This document shows positions 13,629 to 21,260 of a stretch of 39,707 nt of DNA, piece by piece. The notes under the pieces are model-generated. The model worked only from the letters and a program-made list of their open reading frames with translations, made no database searches and was not told where the DNA came from. A program made the translations under genes and the position numbers. Origin of the DNA: a virus; the IMG/VR virus record IMGVR_UViG_3300042504_000295, positions 1-39,707 of that record; one strand, given 5' to 3'. How positions within the stretch are numbered: the first letter of the stretch is position 1; each line of letters starts with the position of its first letter.

Positions 13629-13808
13629 ATGAAGATTCAAACCGTAGCGCTAACGCTTAGTGAATTGCAGGAAGCCCTGCGCGAATACTGCTTGCAGCGC
13701 GGGTACAACCCGAGCTGCGTGATCATTGGCAGCTATGAGAAAACAATCATGGTCGAACTGGAGCCTAACGGCTTGGTGACCGCAGAGGAGTTTAAGCATC
13801 GTGCTTGA
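13629..13808 (+). CDS. Small protein, 59 residues, unknown
   Basis: The ATG at 13629 is chosen over 13599 because AAAGGAG lies eight bases upstream. The product starts MKIQTVALTLSELQEALREY, a strand followed by a helix, then YNPSCVIIGSYEKTIMVELEP and a short helix. The alternating strands suggest a compact alpha-beta fold. It overlaps the nuclease gene by eight bases. No family is recognised. Confidence 0.7.
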   Translation: MKIQTVALTLSELQEALREYCLQRGYNPSCVIIGSYEKTIMVELEPNGLVTAEEFKHRA

Positions 13809-14076
13809 GAAACAAGTCGAAGCCTACCTCGTCAAGCGCGTCAAAGAGCTGGGCGGGCGGGCGTACAAGTTCACCAGCCCTGCGCATCGCGGCGTGGCCG
13901 ACCGGATCGTGTGCCTGCCCAACGGCCAGACATGGTTCGTCGAGGTCAAGACCGAGGGTGGCAGGCTGTCGGAGTTGCAGAAAGTCTTCGCCAGTGACAT
14001 GGCCAAGATGAATCAGAAATACGTTTGTTTATGGAACAAGGAGCAGATCAATGACTGGATACAACAGTTCGCATGA
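13801..14076 (+). CDS. VRR-NUC domain nuclease
   Basis: A 91-residue stand-alone VRR-NUC protein. The active-site pattern is visible: an N-terminal E in LEKQVEAYL, D in GVADRIV (about residue 39), E-V-K in FVEVKTEGG (about 49-51) and Q in LSELQKVF. Members of this family cut structured DNA such as flaps or Holliday junctions. It starts at GTG 13801 with GAGGAG upstream and overlaps both neighbours. Pairing with a SNF2-like helicase downstream is a recurrent phage arrangement and suggests joint action in recombination-dependent replication. Confidence 0.92.
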   Translation: MLEKQVEAYLVKRVKELGGRAYKFTSPAHRGVADRIVCLPNGQTWFVEVKTEGGRLSELQKVFASDMAKMNQKYVCLWNKEQINDWIQQFA

Positions 14077-14251
14077 GTTGTTTGACGCAGGGTATGCCGT
14101 GCCTTTGTATGACATCCATGAAAACAAAACGCGCTGGCGTTTTCGGGCTGAGTCATGGACAACGGACGGCCCGCCTTTGCTGTGCGATGTAGTAACCCTG
14201 CGCGGCGCACAACTTAACGTAAAAAAAGGGTGGCTGCGTGAAACTGCGTGA
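14051..14251 (+). CDS. Small protein, 66 residues, unknown
   Basis: The ATG follows AAGGAG. The product begins MTGYNSSHELFDAGYAVPLY and contains a tryptophan-bearing strand region (TRWRFRAESWTTDGPPLLCD) and a lysine-rich tail. It sits between the nuclease and helicase genes and overlaps both (26 and 14 bases). It has no motif I can name; a cofactor for one of its neighbours is a guess from position alone. Confidence 0.6.
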   Translation: MTGYNSSHELFDAGYAVPLYDIHENKTRWRFRAESWTTDGPPLLCDVVTLRGAQLNVKKGWLRETA

Positions 14252-15518
14252 TTATCAAGAGACGGCTGCTGACTTCTTGTACGAGCACGACCGCGCCATG
14301 ATCTTGGCTCCGGTGGGTGCTGGCAAGACAGCCATCACGCTGACGGCCATGTGGGAGATGCTGCGCGACGATCACGTCAAGCGCTTCCTCGTGCTGGCGC
14401 CCAAGCGTGTGTGCACCGACGTGTGGCCAGTCGAGCAGCCTAAGTGGGCACCGATGGCCTCGCTGGCGGTGGCCGTGGGCACGCCAGCGCAGCGTAAAGC
14501 GGCCCTGTACAGCGGCGCTCAGATCATCGTCAGCAACTACGACAACATCCAGTGGCTCGCCGAGCAGAACCTGGCGCACATTGACGCCATCGTGTTTGAC
14601 GAGCTGACCAAGCTCAAGAACCCGTCCGGCACCAGGTTCAAGGCGCTGAACAAAGTCATCGGCGATGTCGGCATCCGTTGGGGCTTGACCGGCTCGTTCA
14701 CCAGCAACGGCTTGGAAGACGTGTTCGGTCAGTGCAAGATCGTGGACCAGTCGCTGCTGGGCCGCGCCAAAGGCGCGTTCATGCAGCAGTACTTCGTGCT
14801 GATCAACAAAGACTTCGGCGAGTGGGAGCCACGTAAAGGCTCACTGGAGCTGGTCATGCAGCGCATCAAGCCCGCCACGTTCGTGCTGGAGCCTGGCGAG
14901 TACAAGGACAAGCTGCCGCCGCTGCACACGGTCGAGGTGGCCTGCAAGATGGACATGACGGGCTACAACAAGATGAAGAAAGACTTCGTGCTGGACGACG
15001 TGGTGGCGGTCAACGCTGCTGTCGTCACGCAGAAGTTGCAGCAGATGTCGTCTGGTTTCATCTACTCCGACAACGGCCCGATCTGGCTGTCGCCCCACAA
15101 GTTTGACCGCCTTGAAGAACTGCTTGATGAGAATCAACATGCCAACACCCTGCTTGTTTACCAGTACCAAGAAGAACTGGCCGAGATTAAGCGACGGTTT
15201 AAATGGGTTGTCACACTCGATGATGACGACGCCATCGAACGCTGGAACCGAGGCGAGGTCAGGCTGCTGGCCGTCCACCCCAAGTCAGCAGGCCACGGCC
15301 TCAACCTCCAACACGGAGGCTGTTACGTGGTGTTTCTGTCACTGCCGTGGAGTTTGGAGTTATACGAACAGACCCTTGGTCGTCTGCATCGATCAGGCCA
15401 AAAGAACCCTGTGTGGTGCTACGTCATGCTGACCGACGGCACTGTCGATCACAAAATCTGGCTATCGCTGCATGACAAACTATCCCTTTCTCAAATCGCC
15501 TTGGAGGCACTCAAATGA
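14238..15518 (+). CDS. SNF2-like superfamily 2 helicase
   Basis: A 426-residue SF2 protein. Motif I is APVGAGKTA at residues 24-32, motif II is the unusual VFDELTK at 119-125 (D-E-L-T instead of D-E-A-H), and the C-terminal half has HPKSAGHGLNLQ and TLGRLHRSGQ (motifs V and VI) at roughly 345-395. It is compact compared with cellular SNF2 enzymes. It likely translocates on duplex DNA in replication or recombination with the VRR-NUC nuclease. The start is GTG at 14238, inside the end of the previous gene. Confidence 0.92.
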   Translation: MKLRDYQETAADFLYEHDRAMILAPVGAGKTAITLTAMWEMLRDDHVKRFLVLAPKRVCTDVWPVEQPKWAPMASLAVAVGTPAQRKAALYSGAQIIVSNYDNIQWLAEQNLAHIDAIVFDELTKLKNPSGTRFKALNKVIGDVGIRWGLTGSFTSNGLEDVFGQCKIVDQSLLGRAKGAFMQQYFVLINKDFGEWEPRKGSLELVMQRIKPATFVLEPGEYKDKLPPLHTVEVACKMDMTGYNKMKKDFVLDDVVAVNAAVVTQKLQQMSSGFIYSDNGPIWLSPHKFDRLEELLDENQHANTLLVYQYQEELAEIKRRFKWVVTLDDDDAIERWNRGEVRLLAVHPKSAGHGLNLQHGGCYVVFLSLPWSLELYEQTLGRLHRSGQKNPVWCYVMLTDGTVDHKIWLSLHDKLSLSQIALEALK

Positions 15519-15676
15519 AACGAATCGACCAATGGAAAGCCAAACTGCGAGCGGCCAAGTCTGAGCTGCGGCACAAGACGCGCCAGCTCAACGCAGCGCA
15601 GCGATCGCACGACCGCACGACCAAACTGATTGGCCAACTGGAAGGAAAAATAAATGTACACATGGCGAAGTCTTAA
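15515..15676 (+). CDS. Small basic coiled-coil protein, 53 residues
   Basis: ATG 15515 overlaps the helicase stop and has GGAGG twelve bases upstream. The product, MKRIDQWKAKLRAAKSELRH and onward to a Q-L-N-A-A-Q-R-S-H-D-R segment, is strongly basic with a continuous helical heptad pattern. It overlaps the next gene by 23 bases. No family is recognised. Confidence 0.6.
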   Translation: MKRIDQWKAKLRAAKSELRHKTRQLNAAQRSHDRTTKLIGQLEGKINVHMAKS

Positions 15677-15842
15677 TGATGTGCTGGCCTCGCTGCCAGA
15701 GACCGACGTGAAAGCGCTGCTGGACGCTGAGATGAAGGGCGCTCGCCGCGTCAAGGTGATCGAGCGCCTGCACCAGCGTTACAACACGCTGCGTGTGGCC
15801 AGAGAGAGGGCCGAGCTGCTGGCGCTGGCCACAAAATCATGA
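15654..15842 (+). CDS. Small protein, 62 residues, unknown
   Basis: GGAAGG precedes the ATG. The product starts MYTWRSLNDVLASLPETDVK and is helical and basic, with E-R-L-H-Q-R-Y-N-T-L-R in the middle. The S-L-P-E-T-D-V-K-A-L-L-D pattern resembles small DNA-binding-like helical proteins seen in similar phage operons, but without proof of function. Its stop overlaps the next ATG. Confidence 0.65.
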   Translation: MYTWRSLNDVLASLPETDVKALLDAEMKGARRVKVIERLHQRYNTLRVARERAELLALATKS

Positions 15843-16072
15843 ACAGGTTTGAGGCGTGGGAAGCGCACAACCTGGCCAAGTTTGCCCAAGACGCCGCCAA
15901 GCGGTTGTCTGAGCAAGACGAGCTGATCGAGAGTCTGCAAGAGGACTTGAAGACAGCCCTCCGTGCCTACCGGCACTTAGTAATCGAAAGAGCAAATAAT
16001 GATCCGTCAAACCATCAATTGGGTGAAAAACGCCTATGCCACACCAAGCCCCGAGGCGTTGGCATACCGTGA
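15839..16072 (+). CDS. Small helical protein, 77 residues
   Basis: Starts MNRFEAWEAHNLAKFAQDAA; a long helix with S-E-Q-D-E-L-I-E-S-L-Q-E-D-L follows (about residues 24-44). The last 24 residues lie in a stretch that also encodes the start of the next gene in another frame (74-base overlap) and look unstructured, so the C terminus may have been extended by mutation. Function unknown. Confidence 0.55.
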   Translation: MNRFEAWEAHNLAKFAQDAAKRLSEQDELIESLQEDLKTALRAYRHLVIERANNDPSNHQLGEKRLCHTKPRGVGIP

Positions 16073-16208
16073 GCTAGAGGACAGCAAGCGCAGGCTGCTT
16101 GAGGCCCAGACAGGGCGCGAATACGCCGACAGCATGTGCAAGTACCGCGAGGCGCAGATCAAGCGCCTGACGGCCTATTTGCACAAAGCCACTGAGGAGC
16201 AGTCATGA
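15999..16208 (+). CDS. Small helical protein, 69 residues
   Basis: Starts MIRQTINWVKNAYATPSPEA and continues as one long helix (LAYRELEDSKRRLLEAQTGR and CKYREAQIKRLTAYL), probably a coiled coil. AAAGAG precedes the ATG. It overlaps the upstream gene by 74 bases in another frame and the downstream gene by four. The T-P-S-P-E-A-L-A-x-R-E-L-E-D-A-x-R motif recurs in small phage proteins of unknown role. Confidence 0.65.
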   Translation: MIRQTINWVKNAYATPSPEALAYRELEDSKRRLLEAQTGREYADSMCKYREAQIKRLTAYLHKATEEQS

Positions 16209-16297
16209 CCGAATGCAAACACCGCTGGGAGCCCGTCGAGGGCCAACCGATTTACAAATGCGCCCGTTGTGGCGTTTTTCTGAGGATTATCAAATGA
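16205..16297 (+). CDS. 30-residue zinc-knuckle-like protein
   Basis: ATG 16205 overlaps the previous stop (ATGA), and the gene's stop overlaps the next ATG. The product MTECKHRWEPVEGQPIYKCA continues RCGVFLRIIK. C4, H6, C19 and C22 form a C-x-H...C-x-x-C set that could bind zinc. Its size and clean coupled ends suggest a real mini-gene that automated callers would miss. Confidence 0.6.
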   Translation: MTECKHRWEPVEGQPIYKCARCGVFLRIIK

Positions 16298-16605
16298 CTG
16301 ACAAAGAAGCATTGATTACACGGCTTCAAGAAGAAGCGACTCACGCCTTGCACCACAAAACAATTGCGCTGCTTCTTGAAGCTGCACACGCTCTTGCAGC
16401 ACCTGTGCCATGTTGCGGCAAATACGAAACTTGCACTCAGGCTTGCACACCTCGCGGGAAATTTCTTGGGGCGCGTGAAGCCGCAGCACAGCGCCCGTGG
16501 TTAGACCTGACAGATGAGCAGATTAAAGCGATAGACGAAATGGCGCTGACAAAAAATATGGCAATCGTAATGACGATGGCAGCACTCAAGGAGGTAAACA
16601 CATGA
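16294..16605 (+). CDS. Protein of 103 residues with cysteine cluster, unknown
   Basis: The start at ATG 16294 overlaps the zinc-knuckle stop; an earlier in-frame ATG at 16213 lies inside that gene and is rejected. The product has an N-terminal helix (MTDKEALITRLQEEATHALH), a cysteine-rich middle (PCCGKYETCTQAC near residues 38-50), then RPWLDLTDEQIKAIDE, a motif common in phage proteins of unknown role. A structural metal site is possible. Confidence 0.65.
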   Translation: MTDKEALITRLQEEATHALHHKTIALLLEAAHALAAPVPCCGKYETCTQACTPRGKFLGAREAAAQRPWLDLTDEQIKAIDEMALTKNMAIVMTMAALKEVNT

Positions 16606-17234
16606 GCTACATCGTCGCATCCCTGCCACCTTTAAAGTGCTTCGTGCGCCGCGAGTTCTTGTACAACCACACCAAGGGCTTTGGCGAGTTGGAGCCAGCC
16701 ATCTGGATTAGCATCAAGGCGCTGCGGGGTCAAGTGTTCCGCATCGAGTCGCTGCTGCCCGCATACGGCGCTCTGTACGACAAGCTGCCCTTACACGCTT
16801 ATGTGTGGCGTGAGGACCATGATGGTGACCTGCCCATCGACACCCTGCAACTGTGGGACTGCATGGGCTACCGCTTCACGGTGTGCGAGAAGATTGGCCT
16901 GCGCAACCTCGGGGTTAAGTTCTTGGGCAAAGATAAGCAGTGGCACCACGGGCGCTATCTGTTCACGGTGGACTTTTGCGCTGACGGCATGGACGCTGAC
17001 ACGGGCTTTACGGAGCAGGCCGAGGAGCACAAGTCGTTTAATTTCATTCGACTGGAGAACGGCCAGTTTGCTACGCAGCCGAACAACAGGTGTTTGTGGT
17101 ACGACCAGAGCCTGATCCCCGCCGAGGTCAAGTTCCCCGACTTCCAGGCTGCCAAGACTTTCTACACCGTGGACGGATCGCGCAAGTGGTCTGCTGGCGA
17201 TGACTGGTTCTACGACATTCAGGAACGGCTATGA
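16602..17234 (+). CDS. Conserved phage protein of 210 residues, function unknown
   Basis: The ATG overlaps the previous stop and has GGAGG upstream. The product starts MSYIVASLPPLKCFVRREFL and is rich in aromatic residues, with LHAYVWREDHDGDLPIDTLQ around residues 63-82 and FIRLENGQFATQPNNRCLWY near 150-169. Predicted structure is mixed alpha-beta without a nucleotide-binding motif. Similar proteins appear in other phage genomes without an assigned role. It is the largest gene of this operon after the helicase. Confidence 0.8.
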   Translation: MSYIVASLPPLKCFVRREFLYNHTKGFGELEPAIWISIKALRGQVFRIESLLPAYGALYDKLPLHAYVWREDHDGDLPIDTLQLWDCMGYRFTVCEKIGLRNLGVKFLGKDKQWHHGRYLFTVDFCADGMDADTGFTEQAEEHKSFNFIRLENGQFATQPNNRCLWYDQSLIPAEVKFPDFQAAKTFYTVDGSRKWSAGDDWFYDIQERL

Positions 17235-17461
17235 GCATGACTTGCCCGCACTGCGGGTCGTGGACAACAGTTAAAGAGACACGCACCCGCAAGATAGACA
17301 ACTTGGTGACACGCAGATACGAGTGTGCAAACCTGCACCGATTTTCAACAGAAGAAAGGATCAAAGATGACGAACTGCTGCGACGATTACGGGAACTGCA
17401 ATCAGGGGCGCAACTGCCCAGTGCGTGTGGCGAGAATTGGGCAGCGTATGAAATCCGCTGA
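17231..17461 (+). CDS. Zinc-ribbon protein resembling the NrdR/Ogr N-terminal domain
   Basis: A 76-residue protein with C5-x-x-C8 in CPHCGSW, a basic T-R-T-R-K-I-D-N-L-V-T-R-R segment and C32-x-x-x-H36 in ECANLHRF. This CxxC...CxxxH ribbon plus basic loop resembles the zinc-ribbon of NrdR and of small phage transcription factors such as Ogr, where the second pair is usually CxxC. It may bind DNA and influence late genes. The start overlaps the previous stop; its final third overlaps the membrane-protein gene in another frame. Confidence 0.7.
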   Translation: MSMTCPHCGSWTTVKETRTRKIDNLVTRRYECANLHRFSTEERIKDDELLRRLRELQSGAQLPSACGENWAAYEIR

Positions 17462-17585
17462 CCCACTGCCGCCAAGCGTGTGGCGTGACCAACTCAGGCA
17501 CTTGGCCGAGTGGATGCTGTTGGGCATTGTCGGCGTGGTGTGGCTAACCTCCTTGGCGGCTTGCGTGTACTTTTACGCAAACTGA
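17367..17585 (+). CDS. Small cysteine-rich single-pass membrane protein
   Basis: The ATG at 17367 follows AAAGGA. The 72-residue product starts MTNCCDDYGNCNQGRNCPVR, a cysteine-rich head, then PLPPSVWRDQLRHLAEWMLL and a transmembrane helix (GIVGVVWLTSLAACVYFYA). The head motif C-N-Q-G-R-N-C-P occurs in small proteins of phages of Burkholderiales-like hosts. It overlaps the zinc-ribbon gene by 95 bases in another frame and the endolysin gene by 13 bases tail to tail. Confidence 0.7.
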   Translation: MTNCCDDYGNCNQGRNCPVRVARIGQRMKSADPLPPSVWRDQLRHLAEWMLLGIVGVVWLTSLAACVYFYAN

Positions 17586-18010
17586 CGGGTGCCAGCCTTG
17601 TCGATGATCAGCGCCTGCTTGCGGGGGCTGGTGTCCACGCTGTTGGGGATGCTGATGTGTGTCCAGCGGTCGAACTCGCGGATCACCTGATCGTAGCTGA
17701 TACCACTGGCGATGATCTTGCGCACCACCTCGTCTGGGGTCATACCGGGCACACGGATGTCAGCAGCGCACCCAATGCGGTGCTGGCTGGTGTCCCTGCT
17801 GCCCACCGAGTCGTTGACCTTCTTGGACCGGAAGGCCGAATTGATCATAACCGGCTTGCCGCCCAGCACCACTTTGACTTGCTCCAGAAAGTCAGCCAGT
17901 CGCTTGAGGTTCTCAAGTTCTGCATCGTTGGGGCTGTTGTCCCAGCCGTTGCGCTCGGCTGACTCGGAGGCCGTCAACTCGTCAAGGGTGAAGTTGGGTG
18001 TTAAATTCAT
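17573..18010 (-). CDS. Endolysin, M15 peptidase
   Basis: A 145-residue L-alanyl/D-alanyl carboxypeptidase-type enzyme (M15_3). Zinc and catalytic residues are visible: SAFRSKKVN with R61, SQHRIGCAADI with H77 and D84, and WTHIS with H118. It cleaves peptidoglycan cross-bridges at the end of infection. No signal peptide is visible, so it needs the holin. It is the last gene of the late operon, starts four bases inside the holin gene end, and its own end overlaps the converging membrane-protein gene. Confidence 0.95.
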   Translation of the reverse strand: MNLTPNFTLDELTASESAERNGWDNSPNDAELENLKRLADFLEQVKVVLGGKPVMINSAFRSKKVNDSVGSRDTSQHRIGCAADIRVPGMTPDEVVRKIIASGISYDQVIREFDRWTHISIPNSVDTSPRKQALIIDKAGTRQFA

Positions 18011-18501
18011 TTTGCTGTTCTTGAGAGAATGTCAGTCTTGGCCTGGGAGCCAGCAGACGATCCGAAGTAATAAGCGATGATGCCCGTCCAGGCCGTGCCC
18101 AAGCTGCCCAGCATCATGGTGAGCGCCGTGTTGTCAGCCACGGACATTTGACCGAACATCATGCCGCCAAGGATGGCGAAGAATCCGAAGGTTACCGAAG
18201 CAGCCAGCAGGGGAGGAACCCACGAACGGGTCACCGCCTGCATCTCACGGGCGCTCTTGCGGTCATCGACGGCCAGTTTTTCAAAGTTCAGACCAAGTTC
18301 TTGGGCTTGTTTCTGAAGTTCGATCTCTGCAATCTTGACCTGGGCGATCTGCTCGGCTGACAGCTTGTTGTTGGAGATCATGTCGCCCACTTTGTCGGGG
18401 TCCACACCGATGGCCTTGGAGATGGCCGAGACAGCCATGCCCGCCAGTGGGCCACCCATTGCCGTGGCGATGGTCGGTGCGATTTGTTTGAGCCAGTCCA
18501 T
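18007..18501 (-). CDS. Holin (three-TM family, GTA holin type)
   Basis: A 164-residue protein of the type called holin of 3 TMs for gene-transfer-agent release. The N-terminal part (IATAMGGPLAGMAVSAISKA) is hydrophobic; a charged helix follows (AQVKIAEIELQKQAQEL), then two transmembrane segments at about residues 93-116 (WVPPLLAASVTFGFFAILGG) and 124-147. It would open the inner membrane for the endolysin encoded downstream. Confidence 0.85.
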   Translation of the reverse strand: MDWLKQIAPTIATAMGGPLAGMAVSAISKAIGVDPDKVGDMISNNKLSAEQIAQVKIAEIELQKQAQELGLNFEKLAVDDRKSAREMQAVTRSWVPPLLAASVTFGFFAILGGMMFGQMSVADNTALTMMLGSLGTAWTGIIAYYFGSSAGSQAKTDILSRTAK

Positions 18502-18503
18502 GC

Positions 18504-18923
18504 TTACCCCTTCGATGTGGTGATCTGATCGTCGCCTTTGGTGACTGTGACCTTCTCGCCTTCAACAGTGACCTTCATCGGCTGCTCTTTACGGTCTAAT
18601 TTGTCCAGCTTGTCGATCAACTGCTTCATGACCTCAAACTCGGGTTTCTCTTGCTTGGCGTTGGCCCCGGCGATGCCGTTGAGCATGGAGATCAGGGCCG
18701 TGAGCGATGCGCCCAGCAGGCCCATGACAGCAGCGATCTTGTCCTTGTCGAGCACGAGGCTGGAGGCCACGCCAATGGTGACGATGAGGGTGATGTAGAA
18801 CAACCCGTGCTTGCCAATTGCGCGGCCCGCCACGTCCTTGGCTGGAGAACTGGCCTCCAGCTTGTTCAACTCGACTCTGGCTTGCGCCTTGATCAGTTCA
18901 ATCTGGTGCATCTGATCGTTCAT
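18504..18923 (-). CDS. Membrane protein of the lysis cassette
   Basis: A 139-residue protein with an N-terminal basic helix (EAS-P-A-K-D), two transmembrane segments at about residues 36-85 (GLFYITLIVTIGVASSLVL and the A-A-V-M-G-L-L-G-A-S-L segment) and a charged tail with repeated V-T-V/K-D-D residues. It lies between two other small membrane genes and next to the holin, so it is probably a second holin-like or antiholin protein. The family is not recognised. Confidence 0.7.
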   Translation of the reverse strand: MNDQMHQIELIKAQARVELNKLEASSPAKDVAGRAIGKHGLFYITLIVTIGVASSLVLDKDKIAAVMGLLGASLTALISMLNGIAGANAKQEKPEFEVMKQLIDKLDKLDRKEQPMKVTVEGEKVTVTKGDDQITTSKG

Positions 18924-18924
18924 C

Positions 18925-19167
18925 TCAGTGCCCCTTGATCCAACTTAGGGCAAACCCTACCCCGCTGGAAATGATCGAAACAAAAGCCATTCCAGCCCAG
19001 AACCCACCGCGCCCCTGGTTGGCAAGCGCCACCAGCTTCTCGACATGACCTTCCATCTTGTCGATCTTGGCGCTCATCTCGTCAAACCGGCGCTCGTAGT
19101 TCTGGACACGCTCCCAGAGCACTCCATACTTCACTGGGTCGATCTCATTGGCCATAACTGCATCCAT
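18925..19167 (-). CDS. Small coiled-coil protein with C-terminal membrane anchor
   Basis: An 80-residue protein: N-terminal M-A-N-E-I-D-P-V-K-Y-G-V-L-W, then a coiled coil (NYERRFDEMSAKIDKMEGHV) and one C-terminal transmembrane helix (FWAGMAFVSIISSGVGFALS). A second in-frame ATG at 19155 is an alternative start. This layout is common for small phage proteins preceding holins. It might be a holin regulator or a one-gene spanin-like factor, though it lacks a lipobox. Confidence 0.7.
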   Translation of the reverse strand: MDAVMANEIDPVKYGVLWERVQNYERRFDEMSAKIDKMEGHVEKLVALANQGRGGFWAGMAFVSIISSGVGFALSWIKGH

Positions 19168-19199
19168 GATGAAAGGTTCCGTATTTTAACTAATTTGTA

Positions 19200-21260
19200 T
19201 TAACGTGCAAGGGCGTTTTGGTTTTCCGACTCGCCAGCTAGAGCGTTGGTGGGTACAGCGGGAATTGCAGCGGCACGAGTAACAGCAGCGCCCTTGGTGC
19301 TCCACGTCGATGGATCACTCATTGCCTTCATCAAACTGCTTCGTTCTTTTGCGGGCAGTGTTGCCAACAACTCGTCAAACGTGTTTGCAGAGAGCGATGA
19401 CTCGGCCAGCTTTGCAATGGTCTGTTTGCCAACTTTTGCGCCAATTTTTTCCAGCACGCGGTTTGCGACCGTAATCAAACTATTCAATGGGTTTGGAATG
19501 CGGTGGTTGACAAGTTCTTCTTTGATCAAATCTGACGCCCGTTGCTGACCAGCGGTAATTTGCTTACCAATCGCTGCTTCGGTTTCCAGTTGTTTGGCTA
19601 CCTCACGCACTTTTGCAATTTGGTCTGGCGTCAGCACTTCGCTTAGTGATTCAAACCGAGCACCGCCACGGCCTCCGGCGCGTTTAAGCATGGCTTCCTC
19701 GCCGCGCCCCAAGATGTTTAGGAAAGGCGTAATGCGCTCGCCGCCACCTGGTTTTTCCAGCACGGACACCATTTCGCGCAACACTTGCGCTTGGTTGACG
19801 GGCGCGGACAAATCTGAAAATGTGCGGCGCGCTTGGCCATACTCTGGGACTTTGGTCTCAAAGACATTGACAAAATCGTCTAACAGCCCTCGGGCTGCCA
19901 TTTGCGTGTCGCGCCCAATGCCCGTAGTGGCGGTCGGGCCGTAGGCAATGTCAGCCAGCGACCGTTTAATGTAGTGCAGCGACTCACCAGTAATTTTAGC
20001 GGATTCGCCGGGGATCTCTCGCATGAGGGGGTTGCCCGCCGCGTCAAGCACGCCCGTGGGTTCCATTCTTGGCGCAGATGCTTTGCCCATAATGAAAGGA
20101 CGGCCTTCCATTTTGGCCAGCTTCGCTGCTGAATCAAGCGTGCCTGATGGCATACGCGAAATCACACCCACGAGATCAGCGTCGATCGGCACAACTGCTT
20201 TGTCCGCAGCGTTGTACAAAGGCTGCGACATGATGCGGCGCGTGTTAATCGCCTCTGCCAAATCTGGCGTAATCGCGTTCAGCGTAGATTTACGCGCAGC
20301 CTCTTGAGCCACCTCAATCGACATCCGAGTGTCTGCGGTTGGTCTTGCGCCTTTGGGTTGCGCGCCCTTGATTGCGCGCTCCATAGTGGCCTGTGCAGAC
20401 GGCGCGACAAGGCCAGACCGAGCGAGCGCCTGCTGCGCCGTCAAATCCAACCCTTCAGACTGCGCGCTTTGCAAAGCTGTTCTTGCTGCAGCCACTTGTT
20501 CTGGTGTGCCCAACGAATCACGTGCAATCTTGGCCGCAAGCTGATTGGGCATTTGGCGCATATCGGCGATTTTTGACGCACCTGCTTGCACAAGCCGGTT
20601 TACCACAGGTGCTGCAAGAGGCACAGCGCCCCCAATTATGGCACCTGTTGCAGCCTCATCGGGGTTGATGATTGCTGAAGTTGCGCCACCCAAAGTTGCG
20701 CCGCCTGCTACACGAGTAGCAAGATTGCCTTTAGAAAAACCACCGGTGCGAATGGCTTGCGCCAATGGCGCTGCTGCTGGAATTGCCCTTAATGGTGCGG
20801 AAATCGCCATGCCCACAGGACCAGTGCCTAACACCTCGCCGCCCAATTCGCCTGCGCCTGTGAAAACCGGAAACTCTTGCTTAAACGGCGCGACAGTGGC
20901 TTGCGACTGAGCAAGCCGTCGAGCAGCATCTTCTTGCAAGAACGCACCCGTGTCTGTTGCACCAACAGCCGACAGACCCTTACCCAACAGTCGCTGACCA
21001 CCCAGCATGACGTTGCCACCGCCGCTGATAACGCCCTGAGACACTGCTTCGATGGGTGCACCAATAGTTCCAAAAAAACCGCGCTCTTTGCGCTGTGCTG
21101 GTACTTCGCTTGGTGCAGCAGGTTTCAATCCAACTCGTGCGTCAAAGTCTGCACGGGGTATGTCTGCATAAAATTTCTTATGCAGTGCGTCAGCTAACGC
21201 CGCATCCGACATATCGGAGTATTGCGGGTACTTGGTGCGGATCTCAGCAATTGTTGCCAT
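19200..21260 (-). CDS. Large ejection (internal virion) protein, gp16-like by position
   Basis: A 686-residue protein with the N-terminal motif IRTKYPQYSDMSDAALADAL, widespread in phage ejection proteins, glycine/alanine-rich hydrophobic stretches at about residues 60-220 (GLSAVGATDTGAFL, A-T-G-A-I-I-G-G-A-V-P-L) that could insert in membranes, and a helical C-terminal half. In P22 the three ejection proteins (gp7, gp20, gp16) lie in this order after the tail genes and form the DNA conduit through the envelope. The assignment to gp16 is by position and size. Confidence 0.7.
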   Translation of the reverse strand: MATIAEIRTKYPQYSDMSDAALADALHKKFYADIPRADFDARVGLKPAAPSEVPAQRKERGFFGTIGAPIEAVSQGVISGGGNVMLGGQRLLGKGLSAVGATDTGAFLQEDAARRLAQSQATVAPFKQEFPVFTGAGELGGEVLGTGPVGMAISAPLRAIPAAAPLAQAIRTGGFSKGNLATRVAGGATLGGATSAIINPDEAATGAIIGGAVPLAAPVVNRLVQAGASKIADMRQMPNQLAAKIARDSLGTPEQVAAARTALQSAQSEGLDLTAQQALARSGLVAPSAQATMERAIKGAQPKGARPTADTRMSIEVAQEAARKSTLNAITPDLAEAINTRRIMSQPLYNAADKAVVPIDADLVGVISRMPSGTLDSAAKLAKMEGRPFIMGKASAPRMEPTGVLDAAGNPLMREIPGESAKITGESLHYIKRSLADIAYGPTATTGIGRDTQMAARGLLDDFVNVFETKVPEYGQARRTFSDLSAPVNQAQVLREMVSVLEKPGGGERITPFLNILGRGEEAMLKRAGGRGGARFESLSEVLTPDQIAKVREVAKQLETEAAIGKQITAGQQRASDLIKEELVNHRIPNPLNSLITVANRVLEKIGAKVGKQTIAKLAESSLSANTFDELLATLPAKERSSLMKAMSDPSTWSTKGAAVTRAAAIPAVPTNALAGESENQNALAR

